Shown in pieces: positions 22,502-35,600 of a stretch of DNA of 64,000 nt (the first letter of the stretch is position 1; each line of letters opens with the position of its first letter). The DNA comes from Chamaecrista fasciculata (Eukaryota; Streptophyta; Magnoliopsida; Fabales; Fabaceae): positions 78,062-142,061 of the forward strand of contig QANZ01048681.1 of assembly GCA_003254925.1 (NCBI GenBank), given 5' to 3'. The translations under genes and the position numbers were made by a program. A model generated the notes under the pieces. That model was not told the DNA's origin. It searched no databases and saw nothing but the letters and a program-made list of their open reading frames with translations.

Positions 22502-24757
22502 TATCATTTTTTTAACTTATGTATATTTATCTTTTATTAATTTTCACACAGTTTTTATTTTGTTTCCTTGTATATGATGCTGCTTATCTGAAACCCATGG
22601 CCATCTCATGTCAGATTCCATGTGTCTTGTAGCTAAACCAGTTGGCTGTAAATGAAAGATATGTATCATGCAACAGAACCAATGCTTAGAAAATCAACAA
22701 TCCAACAGAAAACCCCAAAAAAAGGAGAGGCCAGAAATCAGTGTCATCTAAACGAGTAATTTGATAAATAATTTGGAAATTCCCTTTTTCAGAAATTGGC
22801 ATCCAAAGGGAATGGGCAAGTGATGATGCTGACTAAGTTGTAGATCCTCACGTGATTTATGGATGTATCGTCTTCAATCAAAAAAAGACATAATTGGAAC
22901 AAGTTGTTCTAGTGGAGATCAGACAGAATTTTCTTTTTTCCAAGACACAGCAACGATCTACAATGCATAGTTTCGAGGAGAGTGATAAGACACCTTAAAT
23001 TTATTTGACAATATTAAAAAGATTATGCTCCTCTAGAACAAGAACAGATTCGCTAATTGTATGCATCCCTCATAATAACTCTAAACCAAACTTTTCCTGT
23101 AATAGAAAGGTAAATGATTATGCAGGAACTAGCATACCAAGGGTCAGTTTTCAATTTTCATCATTCATTTTGGTTTAATGGGGTTAAAACTACTGAGAGA
23201 AATCTGAGTGACATTTAATTCCACTGAGAGACTCAGAGGAAGTAATGATGATTTATGTATGCTGCAATTTAAATGGAGAAGATCCAAGAAGCGTACCTAT
23301 GAAACTCACTGAAGGTGAAGTCTACGGAACCTCTCAACTACTGTCTATAATAATCATTAACTTCTGCATATAGATACAGACGGCCTCAGCAACGTTATTA
23401 ATGCAATCTGGTATCTAAAAATGGAGTGCATATAATCTGATAAGATAATAAGTTCTGCTTGCAACACCATCTTTCACTCAAAATAAAACAGCAGAGAGAA
23501 TTTAAACAAATGTAGTAGTAGAAGTAGTCAGCCCAGAGGGTAAGTTCATCTTGTGCAGAAGCCACGTGATTCAAAGATTGGACCACTAACAGTTTCGACA
23601 AAGATAGCCTAAGTGTTGAGTTGACATTTTTAAATGCTCTTGGAGTCTTCGCACCAGGCATTGTACGGCAGAATTGAAAGCATATCAGATGAGAGATCAG
23701 ACTTTCATGAATAGTGAAGTGGTAATAAATAAACACCAGGATATATTCCATGCTTGATGGGGATGCAAAGGAATCAAATATAAATTACATCTACACATTA
23801 ATTGACAACTATAAATGAGATCTGTCATTCAAGACTTTTTCCTTTTTGGCCAAAAAGATAGAGGATTAAAGTGTTGTGTCTCCATCAAGGATTGAATCAG
23901 CACAATTCAATTCACATATTCACTGAAGGCCACTAAGCACATTCATCACACTAATACACAAAGATCACACTACTACTACTGTGTGAGATTCCAATAAATC
24001 GTGATTGGAGCCGGCCACCACCAATGTACAATGAACATTGCCTCGATTAAAGTATTTTTCACAAGGAATAATTCCCAAACAGCAGCAACTCATCTTGGTA
24101 AGAAAGGAGGCTGCCTTAGTAACTTTGGAACCTACAGGAAGATGCTTCAACTACTTTCCCACGGCAGGTAGCCATAATAAAAGCAACATCTTACAAAGGT
24201 GGGACTGGTTTGCAATGACGAAATTCTCCACTTTCTGCAGATAATCTCTATTCTCTTTCTCTCATTCAATATTTGATGACAGCTTTTATCATTACATTTG
24301 AGTTGCCAGGAAGCAAGGAAAAGTAGTGCTATAGGGATTGCTTGTTTAACGGTGTCCGATGTGGGGAGCGTTCACCCTTTTCTATGGCCAGTGGAGGGCC
24401 CCTCGAAGTTTAAATTACCAGAGAACTCTCACTGTTTTCAAAATGACCATTCACTAATTAGGATCTCAAATAAATTTTTTTCAAAAAAGAGTGAGCTCCC
24501 AAATTCAGAAAATAATAGCACTCAAAATTCAGCCAGTTGGCTTCAATTAGAGAGTGATAAGATTAAAACAGCCAAGCATTTGATTATTCATTAGAAAGAG
24601 ATTTGGAAGTGGAAATCTTGATGAAAGGAAGCTCATGAAAAAGAAAATAAAAAAGGTAAAAAGCAGCTATTCGTAAATTCTTTCTAACACATTGATTTTC
24701 ACCATCCCTCTTGGAAAGAATCAGATTCAGGGGCAAAGGAAAAAGGAATGCAGTACC
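22499..24757. other. Region downstream of SUC4, no gene recognised
   Basis: Less AT-biased than the flanks and free of recognisable transposon ends, but open frames are short (at most 117 codons) and match no family I recognise. The piece at about 24310-24420 (gtgtccgatgtggggagcgt) is unusually GC-rich. It could be part of the SUC4 3' UTR or a non-coding transcript; sequence alone does not decide. Confidence 0.4.
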
Positions 24758-27700
24758 TCATACACGAGTTCTGGGCTTTTGACCACCAGATCGAGGAATA
24801 GCCAAGATTGCTATCAGTCCACTGGTAAGGGCAGCAATAGCTGCCACAGCAAAACCAGGAGAATTCCCTCCACCAAATAGCTGATCCCAAGGTCCACTTC
24901 CGAGGGACACAACAATCTGAGTTTAAACAAGATAAATGTATAGCTCAAGTAGTTCCAGAGCAAAAAATAATTAAAATAAAATCAGCTCAAAGCTAAATAT
25001 TGTTTGGTACAACATCTCCACCAAGTAAATCAATTTTTTTTTTGAAGTGTAAATATATAGGCAGATAATCTGGGAAAGAAAATAACCAAAAATAAAATTA
25101 ATCGAAACCATATGCCATATTTTTATATATTACTTTGTGCAAAATCACAATCACATAAAATAAGACTGTCTTCCTGAGTTCTATACAGGAAAACACCCAA
25201 GAAGTGATTTAAAACAAAAAATAAAACTATAAATCAGAGGTAAATGCAAAAAAAAAAAAATGAAGACTGGAGATAATCTCTTAACAATTACAAACCAAAA
25301 CACCAAGAAATTTGTTAAACACAGTGACGAGAATGGCAAGTGAAAACATTAAGGGATCAGTTTACTTTAGAGGCATTGGCAGGAAGGAGGGAAAAGCCTT
25401 ATGCTTGTGTGTTATTTATGCCTTTTTTTTTTGATGCAGCTAGCAAAATGCTTTTACTTTTAAGAGCTACATCTTTCACTTAGATATTTCATGAGATTAG
25501 ACTGTTTTCTTGGCCTCCTTCTGGTGCCTCATCCCATGGCTTCCTTGATTAAGTAGCCTTGCAAATAGGCAAGAGGAGTAAAGACTATTATTTTCTGAGG
25601 AGCTTTTTGGTCTATTTTACTTTTGTCACTCCATTAAGTTCGGTTTCCTTGCTTTGTTTCTCATCATTGATCATACTCTCTTCTGTCTAATTGAATCAGC
25701 TACTTAGAAAAGGGGGAAAGGATTTTTTTTTTTTTTAGGGTAAATTACACTTTGGTACCCTGTGGTTTGATCCTATTTCACTTTGGTACCCTGTGGTTTG
25801 AAACTTGACACTTTGGTACCCTGTGGTATTCTCCATTAACACTTTGGTACCCTTTGGGGTTATTTTGTAATTTTAACCATAACAAATTTTGCAAAAATTA
25901 CATATTGACCCCAAAAAATTTTCAAAAATTACAAATAGGTCCCTGGATACATATTATCTAGGGACTAAAATGAAAACTTTTAAAAAAATTTGGGGTCAAT
26001 ATGTAATTTTAGTAAAATTTGTTGTGGTTAAAATTACAAAATAAACCCAAAGGGTAACAAAGTGTTAATGGAGAATACCACAGGGTACCAAAATGTCAAG
26101 TTTCAAACCACAGGGTACCAAAGTGAAATAGGGTCAAACCACATGGTACCAAAGTGTAATTTACCCTTTTTTTTATATTGCACTGCAATAAACACAATAA
26201 AGGCCTCCCAAATTTAACGGCTATCATGGAAAAATAGCAAAAACATGAAAATAACTCTCAAGACCACATAATCCCCTGTTCTAATTAAAGCAAAATGCAC
26301 AACACAGGATCAAAAGTTCTAATCTATAACTGGATGTTGCCACTCAAATTAGACATTCATTGAAACCCAATCATTTAATTGTAACACATCCAAATGATAT
26401 GATATTTTCAAGCAACAAAAATCTGAGAGTATCACTTCAAGACTCAGTACCAACTGTGTCGTACCTGCGGGATCACTATTGCCAGATTTAAGACACCCAT
26501 TGATAGCCCTGCAAGTGCCAACAATCAAGATATAAGTTTACAACCACATCTTCAAGATTGAATAAAGCCTCAATAAGAGACTACCTTGGCCAAGTCCCAA
26601 AGACTCAATATGTGAGGACATTAAGGCATATGGAACACTGTAAGTGATCTGCAATGATTATTTGGATAAGTCAGATAAAATAAAATCTAGAATCTCTAAA
26701 TACCACAAAATTCTCAACTTGTCAACACTTGTAGGATTACATCCAAATTTGCATTTCAGAAAAACGATGGTACTCAGATTAAAAAATAATACATGGCAGG
26801 AGGAAATGCAGCTGAGATTAAGTCAATTTACACACTTCACTCATCGTCCAAGAGAACCTGAGTCTAATTCTATACAGGGGCAGCCCAGGGTGGTGATATC
26901 GAAGTCCTTGCATCTTAGTGTGACTAGTTATACTGACCCCAGTAGTTAGCGGACCAATAAACACTCCTCTTAGTACTTTAAAACTAAGATTAGGATTCTA
27001 TTGAGGGCCCTTAATCTTCTTTAATAAAAGTTTCTTAAAAGCAATTGACTCTAAGTCTGCTGGAAACTTAACAAGAAAGGTACCAATTAGAATTAACTCA
27101 TCAAAAGTTTTCTAAAAAATATGCAAAAAGAACAGCTTAATCAGTAGAATGAGAAATATATAATGTTTAAGTTGGAGTTCTATCGGTCTGTTAAGCAAAA
27201 TATAGAACAAAGGAACTCAGTTCTATATAATGTTTAAGTGTCTTCTCTTTCAACGCTTGGTTTTTCTAGATCCATCTTTGTTTCAATATTGGCATTAGAA
27301 AAAAAAAAGTTGTGTGTGTGCCTTTACCAGTAGTTTCTTTCAAGCAACTTACCGACAATGGAAACCCAAGAATGGTAAAAAGCATCACTGCTGCTGTCAC
27401 AATGCCAGTTGGTGGTAAATCTTTACCCAAATAGCCAATGTTTTTGGCTACATAAGTTACTATAAGCATTCCTATAAAGCAGACAGCCATTAAAATGTTT
27501 GAAATACCCCACACAAAACCAGCCCCTCGCTTCCTGCATAGCCTTTCCATTAGCAATGATGTTATTCCAAGAACAACTGAATTCAGCAATAAACCAAGTG
27601 CCCCCATTCTAACCCCAGAATCATAATTGAGGCCTTCGTTTGGCTCACCCCCATAAATCTCTCGGCCCATCCAATCAGTATCAAATAGAATAAATGGAAA

Positions 27701-29800
27701 CCATCCAATCCAAGTCAAAGCAGTAACAGAAAAAATTATCCATATAGGGGCTGAAAAATAGCGGAATGTCCCAAATAGCTCCCACATGAAAGCTTCTTCT
27801 GCACTACCAGACTCCCCTGCACCTTCTTCAGGATTGGCTGCATCACTTGAACTTAGAGGTACTTCATGGGCTGATGCAATGCTGATATACGTGGTGACCA
27901 CAATAAAAATAACGTCCAGAAAGAAAGCAGACTTAAGATTTGCACAACTAATACCGCATGCAGGGGTACGTGTGAAAGAGAAAATTTTGAACCAGCCACT
28001 ATATGATCCAGTGGCATAGCCAAGAATGTTACCGATAGCCATAAATAGAGAGTAATAAGAATTTGCCACACGTGTCCTACGGTGATCCTTGCCTGACATT
28101 CAAAGAAGAAAATGATAAAGAAAAGGCAGATCAATGTATTGACTATTTTTCCCAAGTAAAAACTACTTAGTTAGTTCTCATTCTCCATATGAACTTCTTC
28201 AATATCAAAGGTCATTTATTGACAAAGCAAAGACAACGTCACATAAGAGAAAAAGGCATGGATTATATGAGTATGAGATCCAGTAACAAAAACCCAAAGC
28301 ACCGAGTTAATGGCATTCCACCTAGGCCAATCAAACAGTTCCATCCTATCTTTATTTCCTCAACAAGTACAGATAATTAATAGGTGGGACCCACTCAATA
28401 TCATGTAGAGTAATTTATCTGTCAATATTATGTTTCTTCTCTATTGTCACCAGAAAAATATTATGCAAATTAATCTCTAATGCTGCTAAATTAAATTATA
28501 AAGAATTTCATTCCCATATCATAATATATAATCAATACTGCATGCTCTTTTAAGGAATTTGTGAGATGTAGGATGCTCCAATGGACAATCAGTTTTGAGA
28601 ATCACTCTTTGATACAGCTCAGTTCTTACTTGTAGTTCTGAAGGAAATGCCAAAATTTTATTCTCACCTTCTTGAGCACGCTTACATATTTAACATCTCA
28701 TCTCTAATTATATAACAGGAGTATGAGACTTAGCAAGCAACTCTGCACCCAGAGTTATATCAAATGCATAAGCAGTCCATCCCAAGCCTCAATGATGACC
28801 TTCAAATGGTCCAGATCTGCCACAATCCATGAAGCACAATACTAACACCACACGGATACATCGACACATTAAATTCTTTAAATTACATGATTCTTAAATT
28901 TTAATACTCATGGACATGTTGTGTTGAGCATCTGTGTTCAGACACAGACAGCACCATGGCATGCTTCATAGGCCACGATGTAAAACAGTGAAACACCATC
29001 CTCAAGGGCCTAGTTACAAAAGAATGTTTGGTAAATAGTAGTCTGAGAGTAACTTCCCAGTTCCCATTCTAATCAAGCTCGTCCCTAGAGTCTAGACATA
29101 TTCGTAATTCAAGCTATTATACAATAATAGCAAGATGCATCAGCAACCATCCAAGACAAGTAACGTTTGATAACTGAAAAGTGAAGCCTCTACGTTTCGA
29201 AATTGGATATTAATGAGCACCAAAAGTATTCAATTAAGATTAAAATCCCCTCACACAACAGCAAAAAAGAATGGGAAGAAAGAAGAGTTTTTAAGTTTTA
29301 CCAGTGAGATCAGCAAGCAGAGCCCTACAAGGACCTTGAATGACGTTATTGGCCACGTCCAAGATCCAAAACCCGAACACGAAAACTCCGATAGCTCTGG
29401 GCCTGGATTTAGCATTCGGTGAGTCGCCAAGCCAGCAGCCAATGTCTGCGGAGAAACCGATGACCAGAACCGAAATAATGATGGACACAGTTCCCGCCAA
29501 GATGAAGGGTCTCCGGCGACCGAAGCGGCTGGAGCAGCGATCACTCAAGTGGCCGACTAAGGGCTGAACGAATAGACCAGAGAGTGGACCACAGAGCCAT
29601 ATGACACTGGACCAAGCGTGAGAGATTCCGAGCTGTTGTACATAAGGCGTGAGAAGAGAGAGCTGTAAAGCCCAGCCGAATTGAATTCCGCCGGCGACGG
29701 AGGCTACTCGGAGTAGCTGCCGGAGCGGAACCCTAGGACGAACCGGCGGTTTTGAAGACGAAGACGACGACGCTCGATTTCTGGACTCGAGATTTGGCAT
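24758..29800 (-). CDS. SUC4: SUC4/SUT4-type sucrose-proton symporter, five exons
   Basis: Exons on the minus strand are 29302-29800, 27353-28092, 26585-26648, 26465-26508 and 24758-24916. All introns are GT-AG, phases 1, 0, 1 and 0, total 501 residues. The protein follows the GPH/SUC fold of twelve membrane segments: [20 protein letters not shown] (31-50), His61 of the conserved LGI-HAW motif, [20 protein letters not shown] (68-87), FGRRRPFI (93-100), FWILDVANN (144-152), [20 protein letters not shown] across junction 1, [20 protein letters not shown] in the second half, then ITYSVPYAL and [19 protein letters not shown] encoded by the two tiny exons 3 and 4, and [15 protein letters not shown] near the end. 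Sequence and exon layout match Arabidopsis SUC4 rather than the phloem-loading SUC2 type; this clade mostly acts at the tonoplast, exporting sucrose from the vacuole. A LRQLL motif at 26-30 is a possible dileucine-type sorting signal. Intron 4 carries a MITE. A pyrimidine-rich 5' leader precedes the ATG, and a gene-capturing transposon begins 296 bp upstream. No defect seen. Confidence 0.96.
25738..26166. mobile_element. Mutator-type foldback MITE in SUC4 intron 4
   Basis: Both ends read GGGTAAATTACACTTTGGTA inward, with inverted arms of about 125 bp built from the phrase 'actttggtaccctgtggt' repeated four times per arm. A perfect 9-bp target duplication (TTTTTTTTA, 25729-25737 and 26167-26175) fits Mutator-like transposition. 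The 429-bp element is non-coding and lies well away from both splice sites. Confidence 0.85.
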
Positions 29801-30095
29801 CAGTACTGTATTATTGTGCTACTGATCCAATAATCGAATTTCGAATTTCTCTCTTTCTAGCTTCTTGGTTCAATCTATCTGTGAAATTGATTCCTAAAGT
29901 GGAAGCGTAAGAATGGGAGGAGAAAGAAAGCGAGAGTGTGAGAGAGAGAGAGAGATGACGGTTTCGCAGAGCCGCGTTGATCTCTCTCAGTTGTAAACCG
30001 TTGTAAAGCGTCTAATTCTGAAGTAGACGAGACGAAACGGTTTCCTTTGTGAAGGGCCCTTGTGCACTTACTAGTTAAAAAAGTTATGATCTAAA

Positions 30096-31207
30096 GGCTA
30101 AATTCCTATTTTGGTCCCTCAATTATGTTCAGTGTTCCAAATTGGTCCCCCAGTTATTTTTCGTTCCATATTGGTCCTCCAATTATGCAAAATTTGACAA
30201 AGTTGGTCCCTCTAGCAGTTTCCATCCATTTTTCCGTTAAAAAAAGACAAAATTGATTTTTAACTCCTAAAAGTTTAAATTTTTTGCATTAAGGACATTT
30301 TTCTCTATAATAGAACCAAAATGTAAGAAAGAAGAAATAATTGGGGGTTTTAATTTATTTCACCTAAAAAAGCAATCTCTCTCTTCCCGACGCCGTCGCG
30401 ATAGTCATCAACAGCGACCAACGAAACATCACCTCCGCTTCTTACAATCCGATTTGGCACCCCCTTCGCCGGAATCTCGCCTCCGAAATGCTCCAGTCGT
30501 CGAGAATCAAATCGTTCTCTGTCACGCGACGCTGGGTTCTTGATTTGCTGGTGAATCGGCTCAGATCTTATTCAGAATCGGGGAATTTCGTTAGGGTTAT
30601 GGATCATCTCCAATACGCGATGTTTAGTTTGCTGGTGTTCATGTGTTTCGGGGATCGATTAGACGAGAAGCAAATTAAAGAAATCAGGAGTGTTCAATGG
30701 AATATCCTCTTGAGCTTGAAAAGATTCATGATGCTCAAATTAAAGAAAGCTTTGTGATACTGAGATTGTTTCTATATGTTCTGAATTTTCTGAATGCAGG
30801 GACGGATACTACAGTGACGGCATTGCAATGGATTCTGGCAAATTTGGTGAAGCACCAAGATATTCAACAGAGGATTGTGGAGGAAATAAGAAAGAATATT
30901 ATGTGTGTGTGTGTGTGCGAGTGTGAGAGAGAGAGAGAGATTTTTTATGTGAAATAAACTAAAACCCCAGTTATTTCTTCTTTCTTACATTTTGGTTCTA
31001 TTATAGAGAAAAATGTCCTTTATTCAAAAAAAATTTAAACTTTTAGGAGTTAAAAATTAATTTTGTCTTTTTTTTAACGGAAAAATGGATGGAAACTGTT
31101 AGAGGGACCAACTTTGCCAAATTTTGCATAACTGGGGGACCAATATGGAATGAAAAATAACTGAGGGACCAATTTGGAACACTTAGCATAATTGAGGGAC
31201 TTTGGCC
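30096..31207. mobile_element. Gene-capturing foldback element upstream of SUC4 (Pack-MULE-like)
   Basis: Inverted arms of about 270 bp (30096-30370 and 30945-31207) enclose a CYP89A-like fragment. They share 'ttttggtccctcaattatg', 'aaaatttgacaaagttggtc' and 'gaccaaaatgtaagaaagaa'-type phrases in inverse. The termini are GGC...GGCC. The flanking 9-mers tgatctaaa (30087-30095) and taatctaaa (31208-31216) differ at one base, consistent with a Mutator-type target duplication. Confidence 0.75.
30386..30900 (+). pseudogene. Captured fragment of a CYP89A-type cytochrome P450
   Basis: The reading through 30386-30717 gives INSDQRNITSASYNPIWHPL, RRNLASEMLQSSRIKSFSV, TRRWVLDLLVNRLRS and DHLQYAMFSLLVFMCFGDRL, matching the B-C to F region of CYP89A enzymes. 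After a jump, 30780-30890 (different frame) encodes [20 protein letters not shown], the oxygen-binding I-helix motif (A/G)GTDTT. The heme-binding C-terminal part, the N-terminal anchor and much of the middle are missing. A GC-rich island in AT-rich DNA, flanked exactly by the arms of the transposon: a captured, non-functional host gene piece. Confidence 0.85.
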
Positions 31208-31909
31208 TAATCTAAATGAATATTAATTTCATTTGAGTTGGATGAAATTATAAAAATAACAAAATTCTCCCATAAAATGTTTAAATCTCAAATTTAAAAT
31301 TTTAGTTAAATTAAATTAACCCCTAACTAATTATTCTACTCATAGTCTCTTTATTAGGGAAATAAACCGATAAGGTTTTATTTTTATAATTTTGTTATAA
31401 CGTTTTTAAATCATAAAATTTATTTAAATTATTATAATCATAGAATTATTTTTTGTAATTTTTTATTTAAAATAAAATAGAACGAAATGTATATATAATA
31501 AATCATATATACTAATATACATATATATACATATAATTTGTTGTTTTTTTCTAATACTTAGATAATAAATTCTATAGATATTATTATCTCCATTATAATT
31601 AATCATATAAAAGTCTTTAGATCAGATATATATCTTTTTTAATAAATGTACAAATGATCTTAGTCATTTTCAAAACTCTATAGAACTATACTAGCTGTCT
31701 AGTTTTGATAAGTCAAACCACAACTTTTATCCCCATACTTATGGCGTTTATGAATAAAACGACAAATGAAATAGATATAAAATGATATTGCTCATATCTT
31801 ACACAATAAAATAAAAAGATTACAGCTAAGTAGCTATAGTGTGTTAGGTTGGCCACGGCTTGTAAGAAACTCGGAATCATAAAGATATATATATATAATT
31901 ATATATACA

Positions 31910-32087
31910 CTAGGGGTTTGCGTGTCCTAACGGGCACGCAAATATGTATGTAAAATAAATAAAGGATTAAATTGTTAACTTAGTAAAGAAAGAGAGACCA
32001 AATAGTAAATTTTCTTTTATTTTTAATTTCATAGACTATAGTTTTAAACATGGACGACCAGAAAGGGTGGAGCCATATAATATACGA
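31910..32087 (-). mobile_element. Non-autonomous Helitron, copy C (complete ends)
   Basis: Minus-strand ends are TCGTATATTATATGGCTCC and CTAG, flanked by A and T. The hairpin GCGTGCCCGTTAGGACACGC lies just before CTAG (stem with one or two mismatches). Length 178 bp, about 93% like copy B. Confidence 0.85.
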
Positions 32088-32093
32088 TATATG

Positions 32094-32630
32094 AGTCCTA
32101 TTACAAAGAAATCAAGAAATAAGTCTATTGTTTCACTACAGCGGAATAGACAAAAATAAATACCTTCAGCCATAATCAAAGCTTTCTCTGATCACAAATG
32201 GGGTGAGCAAAAGAACACTGCAAAATCAAGAGAGCCAGTGTTAAACCAGAAGGGAGAATTCTTACGGTAGAGAGTTTTCTGATCAAGAGCGTGGTATTCT
32301 CATGATAGGAATTAGGTTGATAACCACTATTTGACCAGGAACCCTCTTGCCTGATTTAATGAGATTATTTCCTTCCATCAAAAAGATATTTCCTACTCAA
32401 TAAAATTAGAAGTTGATTTTCAATCCATCACCACTTAATATTTTGAGTAACTAACAAATATAGACCCAAGGAAATTTTAATGAGGACCATATATAGAAAA
32501 TAATTAATACATAATATTATAATTAATAATAAATAATTAATTATTCCGCTAACTTTTTCTCTTCTTGAATCACATTGCAAGCTAACGTGGGCTTTGATGG
32601 TTGATTAAGAAATTGTACACTCTGTAAAAT
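32094..32630 (-). mobile_element. Possible decayed LTR fragment
   Basis: On the minus strand it reads like the body of a Copia LTR: an AT-rich middle (aattaattatttattatt), then a leader-like stretch and 'ctattccgctgtagtgaaac' near the end. No clear ends, primer site or partner. Call rests on texture only. Confidence 0.3.
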
Positions 32631-35600
32631 AAATATATATTTAATACAAAGATGCTAAGAGTTCAAATGCTCATTTGGATGAATTTAATTGTCAATAAAG
32701 TGATAAACTAGATTTGACGACTAATAATTCAAGTGATATATATATATATATGAGCTCTCAATAATTTTTCTTAGGGACAATGATGATGAGAGTTTGTATT
32801 ATTAGAATAACTAAGTTCTCAATCATCAAATTCAATTTTTTTTTCTTTTGAAATTGGTGCAAATCAAATTTGTGGAGAAATAAGATATTTTAAGAATAAA
32901 AGTACTAATAAGATAGTGAAGTGTCTATTATCATGAAGTAACACATTATATATAGGAAGTGTTAATTATAGTGATAGATATTCTAATTTCACAAATAATT
33001 TTTTAGATATATGTCATTTTATATATACTAATTTATCACTATATAAACCAGTATTACATAAGTATAACTTATTTTACGATATAATCTCTTATAATTGACC
33101 TTTTAATAGGTTGTTTATGACTCTATGTATTTAGAAACTCATCTTTATTATATACGTTCAAACTCTTCACTTATATATCAATAATAGTTTCATGATTGAC
33201 AAACTACACCCTAAATAAAACTATCAAAATTTGATCATTAAAATCAAAATTGTTATGAAAATTTTATAATATTCACTCCTAATTCGAATAGAATTAATTT
33301 TTACCTAGATCATTAGAAAGATAATAAAAAGAAACTCATAATTTACAAAAAAAAAAAAAACTCTTCACCTATATACACTATTCAATCTTCTATCCAAAGG
33401 CAAACTCCAAAAAAAAAATATTCTCTATATTACTCTTCTCACATGTTTTATCGTTGACTCCATCACAGATATGCTTTACAAGCAAATTATTTAATTCTTA
33501 CAAGTATTCTGATATGTTAAAAACTATTTTAATTATTAAACTAGTTAAGTACTTCTTATCAAACAATTGGTTCATCAGCTAAAATTATCTTTGGTTAGAA
33601 GAGCTTTATCTTTATAATACCAAAATAAAATCCTTTCGACTCAAATAGAAATATATTTTTAACTAATAAATTTTAGAATAAAGAAATGAAAAATATATTG
33701 TGATCATATATATTAACAAAAAAACTCATCAAATCGGACGTATAAAATTAAAACTTTAAATGATTAATGTAAGCGTGTCACGTGTTGTTTGCTTAAGAAG
33801 CAATTAAGGGATTATATATTGGAGTAGATAGATTTGGTAATGTGGATGCATGTGGAGCAAGTAGTTTAGCAAAAGAATCATAAGAATTCTAGATTCGTTG
33901 TCGTTTATGATTGTGGGTGGGCCTACGTAGGATTTGGTCGGAATGAAAGCGTCTCGTGATTTGCGTTGGAGTGAGAAAACGACATCTTAGTTACTCCTTA
34001 GTAGTACTGTGTGTACTGTAGGGTCCAACATTTGTAACATAGAATCAAATTGATAAGCTTGCGTTCCTAGGATCCGTGTTAGTATCCGACACTCGCACGA
34101 CACAACACATTTCATAAATTTTAGAATATAAATCAGTTTTTTGTAACTTTAACATGACATACAAGAGAAAATAATAATAGATATGACATATATTATGAAT
34201 AAAAATTGTAATTTTTAAATTTTTCATTAAAAATTATGAATATTTAATTATTTATATATATAAATATATGTCGTGTCGTGTCATGTAATTTTGAGAGTTT
34301 GGCGTATCGCTGTGTTCGTGTCCGTGTCGTGTCCCGTGTTCGTGTCAGTGTCCATGCTTCATAGCTACCTTCTTATTATTATCTTAGGGTGTTTGATATA
34401 AGGATTTATATATATATATAATAATGAGTTTCTTTCACCTATTCAAATAAGGATTTAGGTAAAGACTAATTTTATTAGGAACGAAAGCGATGTTAAAGCC
34501 TTTTTCAACAATGTCGACTCTAAGACTCGAATTTAGGTTCATCAATCTGAGATACAACTCGCTTATCACTACACCAAACACTTGTTGATTCTCAGTAATA
34601 ATATTTTCATGAATATAAAAACATTTGTTTGAATGAGTTAAAATATTTATTGAATTATTTTACATATTCTCAAAAATATTACAATCTTGTGTTTAAAATC
34701 TTTAGAATGTTTAATAATTTTTCACATATACCATTAACTTTTTATTCTCAAATAATAACTTATCAAATGTAGTAATTCTCCTAAATGATTCATAAGAATA
34801 TTTTTAAAAACTACGCTTTCTTCCTGCATCATAAAATAAAATAATTCTATCATAATTAAAATTTGCAAATAACATTAATATCATTAAAAAAATACTATTT
34901 CAAAACATAATGTCCATAATTCTCAAAATAACAAAATAGTCTAAAAAGTCACCACTCAAAACATAACTAACACAATTATTAAAATAACATGAATAAAATA
35001 CAAAATAAAAATTAGTAATTTAGTGTATAATTATGATTAATATTTTTATTCAATAAATTAATTAAATTTTAATGTTAGATATGATATTTCTATCGTTAAA
35101 CACTGTTTTAATAGAAATTAAAATTATATCAAATTTATTACTAAATTTTATTTAATGTTAAATAAAAGATAAATTTGATTGCAATCATATTTTTTTAATT
35201 TTAAGTAATCAAGTTTTGTACTTATATTTATTAAAAATTAAATTATTTTTTTGTCATTCTTCAGTATTAAGTTTTTTAAGGATGATCATTGTTTTTTATC
35301 TTTTAATTGCTAATTGATATATGATTATAATTATCCTTTCAATCAAATTTAAAAAATATATTTTTGTCAAATATATATATGTACTCATTTTTTATCAATT
35401 AAATTGTTCCATTAATATTTTTCTATTTTCTTACTGACATAATCATTGGAAAGATATTATAAAAATATTTTTTTGCTAGTTTTTTCTTGAAAGTTCTTCA
35501 ATCATTTTCAGACACTCTGACAAATTTAAAATTATCATATGGTCTAACTTGCTCTTCAATTTTTAATATTTGAAAATGAAATTTTCAATGATCTTTTGTT

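Noticed and set aside
22241-22540. Ser-Leu and Arg-Glu repeat 'proteins'
   Set aside because: Translation of the (AG)n microsatellite.
23398-24594. Several frames of 60-117 codons downstream of SUC4
   Set aside because: No domain, no consistent codon bias and no splice-linked continuation recognised; left as unassigned.
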